Shown: positions 1 to 10,204 of the stretch, one piece after another
Layout: every line of letters begins with the position of its first letter
How positions within the stretch are numbered: position 1 is the first letter of the stretch
The notes under the pieces: model-generated
Databases searched by the model: none
What the model saw: the letters and a program-made list of their open reading frames with translations, nothing else
Told to the model about the DNA's origin: nothing
NCBI GenBank assembly: GCA_963693315.1
Contig: OY856186.1
Coordinates: 458,576,860-458,640,859 of the forward strand
DNA length: 64,000 bases
Origin: Diogma glabrata
Taxonomy: Eukaryota; Arthropoda; Insecta; Diptera; Cylindrotomidae
Direction of reading: 5' to 3'
Position numbers and translations under genes: made by a program

Positions 1-794
1 ATTAAATCCGCTCTCGAGTAGTTAAAAATTAAATACACATATGCATAAGCTCATAAGCATTATTTAAAATTTGACGATGTCAAATTGACAGTTCAATTTA
101 TTTTGAAATTGCAGCATATATATTTTTCAAATTCTAAATGAAAGGAAAGTTTTCTATAACAATATGGTTAGTAATTTCTATCTTAGTTTTTAATTTTTTC
201 GGTTTTAATTTTATTCAATTGAGACATTTTATGAAAGAATTATTCTGACATACAATTTTGTCAGATTGTATTAGTATTTGTGTATTTAATATTTTACTCA
301 TGTCGTTTTCTTTTTGACAAAAAAAGTGATCTAAGAGCAAAAAAAGCAGCTGTCAGATCACTTTTTTTTGCATTTCGTACTCTTTTTGTACAAAAAATTG
401 CTCTTTTTTTGATCTGAAAATATTTTTCTGAATCTAGATTTTTTGGTAGATCAAGTTGCAAATACAATAAATTTACACAAATACATTTACAAATCTGTAA
501 AATTAGTAAACAAATGGCGTCTTGCATTTATTTATTATTATTTTTTTAGAGTGAAATAAATGAAATGAAATAAATGTTTTGTTTAAATCGTGTTTTAAAT
601 TTAAAATTAATAAAAAATTATTTAATTAAATACTATTAATTAACAAAAACATTAAATGAGAGTTCACAAACACAACTACAAAATTAGATCAAATTTTTTC
701 AATTCGTTTTGTGTAAGAAAAATCTTTAAAAAATCACTTTTTCTGCTCTGGCAAAAAGAAAACGACATTAATGATCATCGTTCAAAACTTAAAC
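1..794. other. AT-rich intergenic sequence
   Basis: No gene is recognisable. An imperfect inverted repeat is visible: about 299-330 (containing TGTCGTTTTCTTTTTG) matches the reverse complement of about 733-769 (containing CAAAAAGAAAACGACA). This suggests a small decayed inverted-repeat element. The open frames here (on the - strand at 294-527, on the + strand from 656) are low-complexity and have no family resemblance. Confidence 0.5.
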
Positions 795-1052
795 TTAGGC
801 GCCAAGATTTTTTTTTATATAAATGGAATAAAACCAAAACGAGTTGTATCGGACCCCGGGCTCCAAGATACAGCCCTTTGAAAAAAGCAAAATTCATGCA
901 AAATTGCACTGGTTTTGACAAAAAATTTTTATATTTTATTTATTTTTGCTTTATTTTCTATGTGCTTATAAGATTAACGATCAAAACTGTCCCTTTTCTA
1001 ATTTTTCTTAATTTACGATAAAAATAATAAAAAAAAATCCACTTGCGCCTAA
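795..1052. repeat. MITE-like element, TTAGGCGC termini
   Basis: The element starts TTAGGCGC (795-802) and ends GCGCCTAA (1045-1052), a short terminal inverted repeat around a 258-bp body. The body from 826 to the right end is repeated at 52243-52472 with few differences, which supports a mobile family. It contains GTTGTATCGGA and TCCAAGATACAG stretches and a T-rich middle, with no coding capacity. The right end directly abuts the next element at 1053. Confidence 0.6.
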
Positions 1053-1882
1053 TAGCTCAACTACCCAAAACTTAACAACTTAACGTAACGTAACTTAATG
1101 ACGCGACATATGAACTTAACATATAATCGACCACCGAAAACTTAAGAACTTTTCGTTCAGTTGAACTGTCACTTTTAACTTTAACGAAAAACTTAAGAGT
1201 GCGAAAATTTGCGTAGAAAACTTAAGAATTGTCAAAAAAACAACAACAAATATTTATTGTGTACATATTTTATCTAATTGTTTGTGTTTATTTATTATTT
1301 TGATATAAGTAAATATTAAATTTAACAATTTTGTGGTTTTGATTTATTTTCAAAAATTTAGCTTCCAATAAATAAAACAAAAATTGATTATTATTATGTA
1401 GTTTTTGTTCATAACCTAAAAATAATTGTGTTTCAACCAAGTGAAAGTTTTAAATAAAATTTATGTGGAAGATCAAAATAGTTTTATAAAATATCAGTGT
1501 TGTAATGTACCATAATTTAATTAAACCATATAGTTTTCATTTAATTTTTTTTTAATAATTTTTATTTTGTTTATTTGCAGGAACTCAAAAACTTTGTCAA
1601 ACGCTATTTTATTTATATGTAATTATTGTATAAGTTTATTTATTTAAATGTATAATTGTATATATAACAAAACTAAATAAAGTATGCAAGTAAATAATAA
1701 TTCTTTTGTTGTTTTAAATAATATATCAAACATGTGAATAAATATATCAAATAAGTGAATAAATATTTCAGAAATAAAAATTTTGACGTCTGGCTAAGTT
1801 CTTAAGTTTTCGCTAGTTGGAAATTAGATTTTTGACATTCGTTAAGTTGTCTTAAGTCTCTTAAGTTTTCGCTGGTTAGCCC
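1053..1882. repeat. Non-coding element with CTTAAG-rich inverted ends
   Basis: The left end (about 1053-1077, TAGCTCAACTACCCAAAACT) and the right end (about 1858-1882) are imperfect inverted repeats sharing the core AAAACTTAA. Subterminal blocks repeat the signal: CGAAAACTTAAGAACTT near 1135 is the reverse complement of AAGTTCTTAAGTTTTCG near 1797. The middle is AT-rich without an open frame. It is best read as a non-autonomous DNA transposon or foldback element of about 830 bp. Superfamily is not determined and target duplications are not clear. Confidence 0.5.
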
Positions 1883-2173
1883 TTAAGTTCGAGTCATCTT
1901 GCCCCCCGTGTTGTCGATTGCAACTGTACAGAAAAAATGGGAAAAGAACGGCTCCTAAAATTTGACATTTAGAAATTTTTTAAACATTCGTAACTATTTT
2001 ACGAACTCACATAATTCGTTTTATATAGCTATACCGTTCTTATCCTTCATACGTCATATTTTATATTAACAGGTACAGTTCCGTATTATTTTGTATTTTA
2101 ATTAATCATTTTTAGTATAATTAATTATTAGTTTAATCAATCATTTTATGTTTTAATTTATAGTTAGTGGAAA

Positions 2174-3700
2174 ATGGAAGCTCCACCTACTAAAAAGGTA
2201 AAGGTAGATAGCAAACCGCATAACACAACGAATTGCGAAAGTGATTCTTCAAATTATATAGATATATTTAAAGATGATCGTTTGAAAACAGCCGAATCTA
2301 TCATAAACTTTGATTTCAAAAAGAAAAGAGTTCGAATTATATCAAAAGTGCAGGAAATTAAAAGTGATTCAAAAGGTGTTGTGTATTGGATGTCAAGAGA
2401 TTCAAGAGTTCAGGACAACTGGGCATTCTTATTTGCGCAGAAATTAGCACTGAAAAATAAGATACCACTTTATGTTTGTTTTGCTTTAGTCCCTAAGTTT
2501 TTAGAAGCAACAATACGTCAATTCAAGTTTTTAATCTATGGTTTAAAAGAAGTTTCCGAAGAATGTAAAGAATTGAATATTAATTTTCATATGCTTTTGG
2601 GTCATGGAGGAACAGAAATCCCTAAATTTGTTAAAAAACACAATATTGGAGCGGTTATATGTGAGTTAAACCCATTAAAAGTTCCATTGGGCTGGTTAGA
2701 CGAAGCAAAGGAGCACCTTCCCAAAGACGTACCGTTATGTCAAGTTGATGCACATAATATTGTTCCTGTATGGGAAGCGTCGGATAAACAAGAATACGCC
2801 GCAAGAACTATTCGTAATAAAATTAATAGTAAATTAACTACCTATCTTACGAAATTTCCGCCACTGATTAAACACCCTATTGATGGAGATATAATATCAG
2901 AACAAATCGATTGGGTTAAGCTGCTCGATTTTGTTGAAGTTGATCGTAGTGTCGATGAAGTAGAATGGGCTCAACCAGGATATAAAGCTGCAGTTTCAAC
3001 TCTTCAACAATTTTGTGAAAAACGTTTAAAAAATTTTGATAAAAAAAGAAATGATCCTCTATCGAATGCTTTATCCAATCTATCCCCGTGGTACCATTTT
3101 GGTCAAATTTCTGTACAACGATGTATTTTGTCTGTTCAAAAGTTTAAATCTAGTTCCTCAGAAAGTGTTGCAGCTTATTGCGAAGAAGCTATAATTAGGC
3201 GAGAACTCTCTGATAATTTTTGTTTCTATAATAAAAATTATGATAATTTAAATGGACTAGCCAACTGGGCCTTGCAAACATTGAAAGATCATAGCAAGGA
3301 CAAACGAAGTTATCTGTACACCAAAGAAGAGCTTGAAAAATCAATGACTCATGATGATTTATGGAATGCCGCACAGATACAATTGTGTACCGAAGGAAAA
3401 ATGCATGGATTTTTACGAATGTATTGGGCCAAAAAAATTCTTGAATGGACTGAAAGCCCAGAAATGGCATTACAATTAGCAATTTATTTTAACGACAAAT
3501 ACAGTTTAGATGGAAGAGATGCTAATGGTTATGTTGGGTGTATGTGGTCTATAGGAGGTATTCATGATCAAGGATGGGGTGAAAGGCCAATATTTGGGAA
3601 AATTCGGTTTATGAACTATGATGGTTGTAAACGAAAATTCGATGTTAAAGCGTTTGTTGCTAGATACAGAAGTAGAAGTTATCCATATAAAAAAAAATAG
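2174..3700 (+). CDS. phr: Class II CPD photolyase (deoxyribodipyrimidine photo-lyase)
   Basis: A 508-residue single-exon protein that repairs UV-induced cyclobutane pyrimidine dimers in DNA using reduced FAD and visible light. The order is a basic N-terminus with likely nuclear signals (KKVKVD at 7-12 and a KKKRV cluster near 50), a Rossmann-like antenna domain from about 65 to 205 (VVYWMSRDSRVQDNW near its start), then the helical FAD-binding domain. The class II signatures are clear: RRELSDNFCFYN, ANWALQTLKDH, GKMHGFLRMYWAKKILEW, and the C-terminal block DGRDANGYVGCMWSIGGIHDQ followed by WGERPIFGKIRFM. The start is the first ATG after in-frame stops. Length matches the family. No intron is seen, unlike the other genes here. 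It is read in the same direction as the Lachesin genes downstream, with about 1.1 kb between. Expression is probably nuclear-targeted; nothing regulatory is visible. Confidence 0.97.
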   Translation: MEAPPTKKVKVDSKPHNTTNCESDSSNYIDIFKDDRLKTAESIINFDFKKKRVRIISKVQEIKSDSKGVVYWMSRDSRVQDNWAFLFAQKLALKNKIPLYVCFALVPKFLEATIRQFKFLIYGLKEVSEECKELNINFHMLLGHGGTEIPKFVKKHNIGAVICELNPLKVPLGWLDEAKEHLPKDVPLCQVDAHNIVPVWEASDKQEYAARTIRNKINSKLTTYLTKFPPLIKHPIDGDIISEQIDWVKLLDFVEVDRSVDEVEWAQPGYKAAVSTLQQFCEKRLKNFDKKRNDPLSNALSNLSPWYHFGQISVQRCILSVQKFKSSSSESVAAYCEEAIIRRELSDNFCFYNKNYDNLNGLANWALQTLKDHSKDKRSYLYTKEELEKSMTHDDLWNAAQIQLCTEGKMHGFLRMYWAKKILEWTESPEMALQLAIYFNDKYSLDGRDANGYVGCMWSIGGIHDQGWGERPIFGKIRFMNYDGCKRKFDVKAFVARYRSRSYPYKKK

Positions 3701-4741
3701 GGGAAGTAAAAGTTGTTTCAAATTTGTGTTAGCTCTATTTTTAGTTGATATGAATTAAAAATTTCTTTTTTATAAAGTAGTTTGGGTTTTTCAATTATAT
3801 GGAAAGGTTGAGGGACTGATTGTATTTATCAATCATTGAGGGAAGATTTTTTTGGGAAGTTAATACTCTGAGACTTAAAACTATAACGAATTATAGCGTT
3901 AATTACAAGCTATAAAGCCGTGGGCGGCAATGTTATAATACCTGCGTTCCTTTGGAACAAAATAACTGCTCAAAGTAGCTTTTGAGTAGATCACCAATGG
4001 AACGCCAAAAATTTGAAAATTTTTCAAAAGAAAGCATACAATATTATTATTATCAAAAATTTTTATTTTGGGCTCATATTTAGATCTGACTGGTCCATTC
4101 TATTATTAAAAATACCAAAACAAAATTATAACTGATTTAAATAAAATCGAATAATAAACTGCTTTTCAACTACACAACTTGTTCGAGGTAGAGTAGATCA
4201 AAGCATATTTGAGTAAGTTTGATTTTCAATGGAACGCGCCTAATAAGAAGAATGCAGAGAAAGTTCCGAGAGTTTTGCATATAATAATAGTTCGCTTACT
4301 CTTCGTTTACGTTCTGCAAATAGAAAATCAATTCAAAACAACATTTGTACTTTAAAATACTAATTTAGTACAAATATCTTGATCCAAAATAATGAGCCGT
4401 AATAACTGAATATGTTCCGCCTTTTCACACAAGATCACTACAACGCATCAAATTCTAGCAAAAATTCATAAGCTGTTGCACTTTGATTATGTATGTGTTA
4501 ATTAAATTATCTTCATTTCGCAAATAGAATTGCAAATTAAACCAGTTTGTGATAAAAAGAAATGGTTTATTTTTGTGTTGGTACAACTCGATCACAAAAG
4601 TTTTAGTTGGACAAGATGCAATTTCAATATGGCAGCTCCAATTTAGTTTATAGGCAAAGAGGAAAGAAACGAAGAAGTGATATGTTGCACTGCATACACG
4701 TGTGGCTAAACCCATTTAATCTTTTGCATATGTGTAATAAA
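3701..4741. other. Intergenic, no gene recognised
   Basis: This spacer lies between the photolyase stop and the first Lachesin 5' region. It is AT-rich. Two segments (about 3948-4006 and 4180-4240) share GAGTAGATCA and CAATGGAACGC wording, suggesting a decayed repeat. No canonical AATAAA sits close behind the photolyase stop; AATTAAA near 3751 is the nearest candidate. Confidence 0.5.
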
Positions 4742-4825
4742 AACCCGCCATTATAAACAAGTGACAATTGTCATAAAAGTAAAGAGATTGGATTTGTGAA
4801 ATTAAATTATAAATAAGAAATAAAA

Positions 4826-5869
4826 ATGATATATTGTGTATTTATATTAATATTGCTGCCCTTGTTATCGTTTGGGCAACGTACTCCATCAATTTCATAT
4901 ATTACTCAAGAACAAATAAAAGATATTGGAGAATCGGTATCACTCGATTGTTCTGTTCAATATGCAAAAGATTACAACGTAGAATGGGTAAAACTTGGTA
5001 ATGACGATGTTTTGGTAATATCTGTTGGAAGTACCAGAATCATAAGAGATGCAAGGTTTTCATTAAGATATGATCTTTCTTCGTCTACCTACACTCTACA
5101 AATAAAAGATATAGAAGAAAAGGACGCAGGTGTTTACGCTTGTCGTGTTATCATATCCGTGGTAAACAAACTTATAGCAACTGTTGATTTAAATGTTCGT
5201 ATGCCTCCCAAAATATCGGATAATTCTACTCGATCAGTGGTTGCATCTGAAGGCCAATCTGTTAAAATGGAGTGTTATGCTGCAGGATTCCCTACACCCA
5301 CTATCACATGGCGCCGTGTTAACAATGCTATCTTGCCAACTGGTATAAATTTAGATATATTTTTTTGTATTTCATCAAAATTAGGCTAATCTCTTCTAGG
5401 TGAAAGCACATATAAAGGAAATGTTCTACAAATTGAATCGGTAAAGAAAGAAGATCGTGGCACATATTATTGTGTAGCTGATAATGGTGTTAGAAGAGGT
5501 GACAAAAGAAACGTAAATGTTGAAGTCGAATTTGCTCCAGTGATATCAGTTCCTCATGAGCGACTTGGTCAGGCTCTTCAATACGATATGGATTTGCCAT
5601 GTCACATTGAAGCATTTCCTCTACCAGCAATCATTTGGCTTAAGGATGAAGTTCATTTATCAACAAATCAAGATTATAGTATATCGAATTTTGCAACAGC
5701 CGATGAATTTACAGACACAACACTTCGTGTAATTACAATAGAAAAACGTCAGTATGGTGATTACTTTTGTCGCGCTGTTAACAAACTTGGCTCTGCCGAA
5801 GGCAAAGTCAATCTTTTTGAAACTGCTATTCCAACCTGTCCACCTGCTTGTGGACCCGGTTCCAATTAA
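4826..5869 (+). CDS. Lachesin-like Ig protein, copy 1, lacking GPI tail
   Basis: Two exons, 4826-5342 and 5400-5869, joined across a 57-bp GT-AG intron, give a 328-residue protein. Lachesin is a three-Ig cell-surface protein of insect neurons and septate junctions. Here a signal peptide (hydrophobic residues 2-17, ending near SFGQ) is followed by three Ig domains, each with its cysteine pair (SLDCSV/VYACRV, MECYAAG/YYCVADN, DLPCHIEA/DYFCRAV). The family wording SYITQEQIKDIG and FATADEFTDTTLRVIT is intact. The protein stops at CPPACGPGSN, just where copy 2 goes on into a hydrophobic GPI signal. If expressed, it should be secreted rather than membrane-anchored. About 80 bp upstream of the start also matches copy 2, so the 5' region was duplicated too. 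Both the reading frame and the splice sites are intact, which argues against a pseudogene. Confidence 0.93.
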
Positions 5870-6562
5870 AATTAGTCACACTAATAGCAAACGTTTACTA
5901 TTTTTTGAAATATGTTTTTATCAATGAAAAAGTTAATGATTTCTTAACTTTTTCCTCATGATTAATAGAGAATGAATCTACATAGCTATATTTTAAAGCA
6001 TTGTGCTATTATTAAAAAATACTAATAACAATTTGCTCAAATCATTATGAGGAAAAGTAATTTCACTGTGCATGCACTGTAAATATTTGCAAAAAAACGT
6101 TTGCTAGCATTTGTTGAACTTCTGAAAAGATTATAAAAAAAAACGTTATCTGAAAAAATATTGAGGATTTACATATAACTAATAATGGAACATAAATAAT
6201 TTTTTCTTATTACTAATTTTTTATACAAAAACAATTTTTATACCTATATATTCAATTTTTTTGTAACATATAACATGTATAATTTTTACATATAAAATAA
6301 ATTAAAACTTTTGAGTTAATTTATAGTTTTTTGTAATAGAAAAGAAACATTCAATTAATTTATTTTAATCGAGTAAAAATTATTTTAAAAAAAATTTCAA
6401 AATAATTAAATAATTTATTAATAATTAACAACAAAGTATGTTTTTCCATTGTGCATGCACCGTAAATTCAAAACATTTTTGACATTTTAAATCAAGAAAA
6501 AATATATTGACTTTTTTCTTTATAAATGAGTGCGTTTAATACCTTATTGTATGTACTGTTGA
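5870..6562. other. AT-rich intergenic sequence
   Basis: Sequence downstream of Lachesin copy 1. It shows no similarity by eye to the 3' region of copy 2. There are no coding features. The words GTGCATGCAC (6069-6078) and TGTGCATGCACCGTAAAT (about 6452) recur, a small direct repeat (TGCATGCACYGTAAAT). Confidence 0.4.
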
Positions 6563-6820
6563 CAATTGACGATTGGAATCTAAAAAATCGCGCTGCTGGT
6601 GGCAGGTTTTGTAACTAGTACTCCAATATAAGATGTTAATAGAAGTATATTTTTCTGTGTATTTGAGGGCAAAATTTAAATTTCAATTAAAGTAAGTACA
6701 ATATTTTTAATTTTATAACAATTTAAAAATACAATGACTTACTAAAAATAAACAATAAAACATTAAACTTTCGAAATGTTAAAGAGGGTTAGTGAAATTT
6801 ATTGTTAAAATGAAGAATAT
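6563..6820. repeat. Dispersed repeat R, copy 1 (empty-site copy)
   Basis: About 258 bp beginning CAATTGACGATTGGAATCT near 6563 and ending near TTGTTAAAATGAAGAATA. The same sequence recurs at 9036-9931, where it is split by a 639-bp MITE. Here the site reads TTTTTCTGTGTATTTGAGG without insertion. An inverted, shorter relative of its first 70 bp lies at about 8978-9038. Confidence 0.75.
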
Positions 6821-6994
6821 GAGCCAACAAATTTAAACGATTTTATACATCACGTATTATTTTTTTCCCGATTATTTGATGGTGAGGTATATGATATATG
6901 ATACTTGTTAGAATTAAATCACCACGATGTATGGGCGTCATCAGCCATTGCTTCTTATTTTGGTGGTGATATAATTTAGTTCCTGTTTATTGCT

Positions 6995-8250
6995 TGAATA
7001 TTTGAAAGGGGTGTTACATCAGTATAGGAGAAAATTATCATCACTGAGGCTGTTTTTTTAAAAAAGAACCATCCATCACCAAACTCAATTCTTAATTCAT
7101 TCATACGACGTTCTATCGAGTCATCCATATTTAATATTGCATCCTTTGGTTTCTCCTTTTCATTTCCGTCGTTTTTATTAATATCAGATAGTACATCAGG
7201 GAAGGCATCTTCTAATAACAATTCCTCTAATTCTTTTTCCAGAATGGAATCATCAATTATATTAAATGTGTTACCACCGCCCAACGTTGATTGGATATCA
7301 TCATGTACCTCATGCTTTTCTTAGACATCTGCCAATGCCTCATCAACGCTATCCAGCGTAATTTCCGAATCAGAAAGCAAATTTTTGATAGTTTTAGAAC
7401 CAATTTTAAACTCGTTGTATCTTGAATTCGAGATTGTAGTATTTGTATTTGATCTAACGAAGATGAAACCTCGCCGAATTTCGTTTGCCATCTCTAATCA
7501 ACCCTCATGTTTTTATGTCTAACTCTTTTAATTCATTTTCAATTTTATCAATAATTTTCAATAAATGTTTTTCTGTTTTTTCTAGATTATAAATAGAACG
7601 TTCAAGCTCATTGATTAGTGTGACTTTTTGTGCGGTGACACCGAATTTTATTATAATTTTTGAGTAATTATCGATCGTTTTCTAACTGTTGAATTGCTAA
7701 CAAGCACCTTCATTTGTTAATTTAAACTCTAAATTGGAATTGGTAAGCTTTTCGATAGCATCGGCTACAAGGACATAACAGATTCGGTTAAATATTCCAT
7801 CTCCTTTTTGATTTTTGTTGATTGATTCTACAAATAAGAATAGAAATTAAACCTCGAGACAACAGAATCTTAAATAAAAAATCACCTTTAACATATTCTG
7901 TGAAATCATCTTTTGTTTGTATCATTAAATTTTTAAATTTATTGAGACTCTTTAAAATACTTTTTTATCAACGAATTAAAACCCCCTTCCACTCCATGTA
8001 TACTGTCGAATTTCCATGAAATCATTTTTTAATTTAACTTCTTTCTGAAACATATCCTCTGATACCGTTGGATTATTACGCTGAAATGCATTTTTCAATT
8101 CTTTTATATTTATATTGCTTTCCCCTTTATACAAACAATATTTTGTTATGGCATTTTCCCAAAACTTTAATTTAGAATCGTAATTAACAGGATTTAAACT
8201 CTGAATGGAGCTTCTTTTGTGAACTGGATTTTGTGTTGCCGTGATGGCTG
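6995..8250 (-). pseudogene. CHMP7 (ESCRT-III-related) pseudogene
   Basis: Read on the - strand this resembles CHMP7, the ESCRT-III-like protein of endosomes and nuclear-envelope sealing. The N-terminal part (about 8190-7976) has YDSKLKFWENAITKYCLYKG and ELKNAFQRNNP followed by KLKNDFM, collinear with the CHMP7 winged-helix region. The C-terminal part (about 7460-6995) has LDQIQILQSRIQDTTS, SEITLDSVDEALADV, then STLGGGNTF and ILEKELEELL, collinear with the Snf7-like tail. Between them the frame is broken by several shifts and in-frame stops; for example TAA interrupts directly after EALADV. An intron with GT and TTTGTAG borders is still visible near 7828-7886 and joins VK to ESINKNQKGDG. The copy therefore arose from DNA, not from a spliced mRNA. 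It lies between two copies of repeat R. A non-coding remnant is the best call. Confidence 0.8.
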
Positions 8251-8905
8251 TTTTAATATTCTTTTTATATACAATTCTGGTAGTTTTTCTGTAATAGTAA
8301 CAAAACACCTGGAAAAACACAAGTTTTATAAATGTATATTTCAATTAGATTTAGTTTAAATTTTTATTTTACCCCACAATGTAATATCCAAGTTCTTTTG
8401 TGAACTGGATTTTTTGTTGCCGTGATGGCTGTTTTAATATTCTTTTTATATACAATTCTGGTAGTTTTTCTGTAATTGTAACAAAACACCTGGAAAAACA
8501 CAAGTTTTATAAATGTATATTTCAATTAGATTTAGTTTAAATTTTTATTTTACCCCACAATTTAATATCCAAGTTCTTTTGTGAACTGGATTTTTTGTTG
8601 CCGTGATGGCTGTTTTAATATTCTTTTTATATACAATTCTGGTAGTTTTTCTGTAATTGTAACAAAACACCTGGAAAAACACAAGTTTTATAAATGTATA
8701 TTTCAATTAGATTTAGTTTAAATTTTTATTTTAACCCACAATGTAATATCCAAGTTCTTTTGTGAACTGGATTTTTTGTTGCCGTGATGGCTGTTTTAAT
8801 ATTCTTTTTATATACAATTCTGGTAGTTTTTCTGTAATTGTAACAAAACACCTGGAAAAACACAAGTATTATAAATGAATATTTTATTTGGATTTAGATT
8901 AAATT
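8212..8905. repeat. 181-bp tandem repeat, about 3.7 copies
   Basis: The unit begins TTCTTTTGTGAACTGGATTT at 8212, 8393, 8574 and 8755, so the period is 181 bp. Copies differ at only a few positions, except that the last one decays after about 8870. The first unit overlaps the 5' end of the CHMP7-like pseudogene. On the - strand each unit holds a pyrimidine-rich TTTTTCCAG followed by an open stretch, as if an intron acceptor plus part of an exon had been amplified. Confidence 0.9.
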
Positions 8906-9035
8906 ATTATTATTCGGCTTGAAAACTTACTAATGTAAACACAAATTTTAGAATGTATACAAAAATGAACTAAATGTCAAAATTTATATTGGAGTACTAG
9001 TTCTGATTCTTACCACCAGAAGTTTCCTCCAATCG

Positions 9036-9931
9036 TCAATTGGAATCTAAAAAATCGCGCTGCTGGTGGCAAGTTTTGTAACTAGTGCATACATATAAGA
9101 TTTCCACAGAAGTATATATATTTTCTGGGGTGCGTTTCGAAATTAACCACGGTTAACCATGGTAATAATGTCAAAGTTAAAATATTGACTCACATATAGA
9201 ATGAAAATTACCATGGTAAAGCTGTCAAAGTTAAATTGTCAAAGAAAAAGACCGCTAAAAATTCAAAATGAATAAAAAACTAATGCTAACTACGATAAAT
9301 AAAACTCAAAATGTAATGTGTGTTTTTTATTTCTATAATTTATTTTTCAGTCTTCAGAATCAAATAAAAATTGCTAACACATTTCACTAAAAATTATTAA
9401 ATACTTAGTTTAAAATAATTAAATATACGATATACAAAACAATATAATTTCTCACTTTTTTTCAACAACAATTAAAACTTTCTTTTATTATAAAAAATTA
9501 TAATTTGTTTTATAAATCGGTTGACATGTCATTTTAAATGTTTATACGTTTTGACATTAGAACCTTAACAAACTCTACTATCGAGTAGAGTAAAAGAAAG
9601 TTAAAATAGTGACGTCACACTTTACTATGACAGTAAAACTATGTAGTTTTGAAACGATGGCTTATCTGTCATTCAGTAAATTTTTTACTATGTGGTTAAT
9701 TTTGAAACGACATTTGGTAGAGTAAAGTTTACCATGGTTAACCATAGTTAATTTCGAAACGCACCCCTGTGTATTTGAGGACAAAATTAAATTTCAATTA
9801 AAGTAAGTACAATATTTTTAATTTTATAACAATTTAAAAATACAATGACTTACTAAAAATAAACAATAAAACATTAAACTTTCGAAATGTTAAAGTGGAT
9901 TAGTGAAACTTATTGTTAAAATGAAGAATAA
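9036..9931. repeat. Dispersed repeat R, copy 2 (interrupted)
   Basis: This matches 6563-6820, but the match is split at the word CTG (9125-9127) by the MITE at 9128-9766. After the element the repeat resumes with CTGTGTATTTGAGG. Flanking identity on both sides is high over about 250 bp in total. Confidence 0.8.
9128..9766. mobile_element. MITE with GGGTGCGTTTCGAAATT termini, 3-bp target duplication
   Basis: A 639-bp non-coding element. The left end GGGTGCGTTTCGAAATTAAC is inverted at the right end (GTTAATTTCGAAACGCACCC), and the inverted match continues through the GGTTAACCATGGTAA block. It is flanked by a CTG direct repeat (9125-9127 and 9767-9769), and repeat R copy 1 shows the uninterrupted site. 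A 3-bp duplication with GGG-starting termini fits the PIF/Harbinger superfamily; this assignment is inference. A second, truncated and inverted copy lies at 25614-26030. Confidence 0.8.
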
Positions 9932-10060
9932 GAATTACACAACTAGTTGTGTTTGAAATGTATGTATCCTGTGTATTCTAATGTTACTAACGTCGTCGTC
10001 GGACGATTTCGCCCGTGTTATGTTTCTAGCTTAAGGCGCGCTATACACTTGAGCTAAGCT
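9932..10060. other. Short spacer before the palindrome
   Basis: Contains a small GC-richer patch (ACGTCGTCGTCGGACG near 9990). The first of three copies of CTATACACTTGAGCTAAGCT starts at 10041. Confidence 0.4.
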
Positions 10061-10204
10061 ATGCGAACTATGTTTTTTGTATATAACGTAATCAAATGGA
10101 TGACTATACACTTGAGCTAAGCTATAACAGTTGACATAGCTTAGCTCAAGTGTATAGTCATCCATTTGATTACGTTATTTACATACAAAAAACATAGTTC
10201 GCAT
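10061..10204. repeat. Large near-perfect palindrome, arms about 65-69 bp
   Basis: The left arm (10061-10125, starting ATGCGAACTATGTTTTTTGT) is the reverse complement of the right arm (10136-10204, ending AACATAGTTCGCAT), around a 10-bp loop, AACAGTTGAC. The main mismatch is a small indel at TGTATATAACG versus CGTTATTTACATAC. The word CTATACACTTGAGCTAAGCT also occurs as a direct repeat at 10041, so three copies are present in 170 bp. It has the shape of a foldback element or a small MITE end pair. Confidence 0.85.

Noticed and set aside
656..1021. 121-codon open frame near the left edge
   Set aside because: It crosses the left part of a MITE whose second copy does not conserve the frame; lysine- and phenylalanine-rich from AT bias.
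3940..4240. A MITE with GGAACGC ends between photolyase and Lachesin
   Set aside because: The matches are short and not consistently inverted; probably decayed direct repeats.
7976..8344. A free-standing 122-residue gene on the - strand
   Set aside because: Its C-terminal two thirds align with CHMP7 and its first third is tandem-repeat sequence; it is part of a broken gene, not a complete one.
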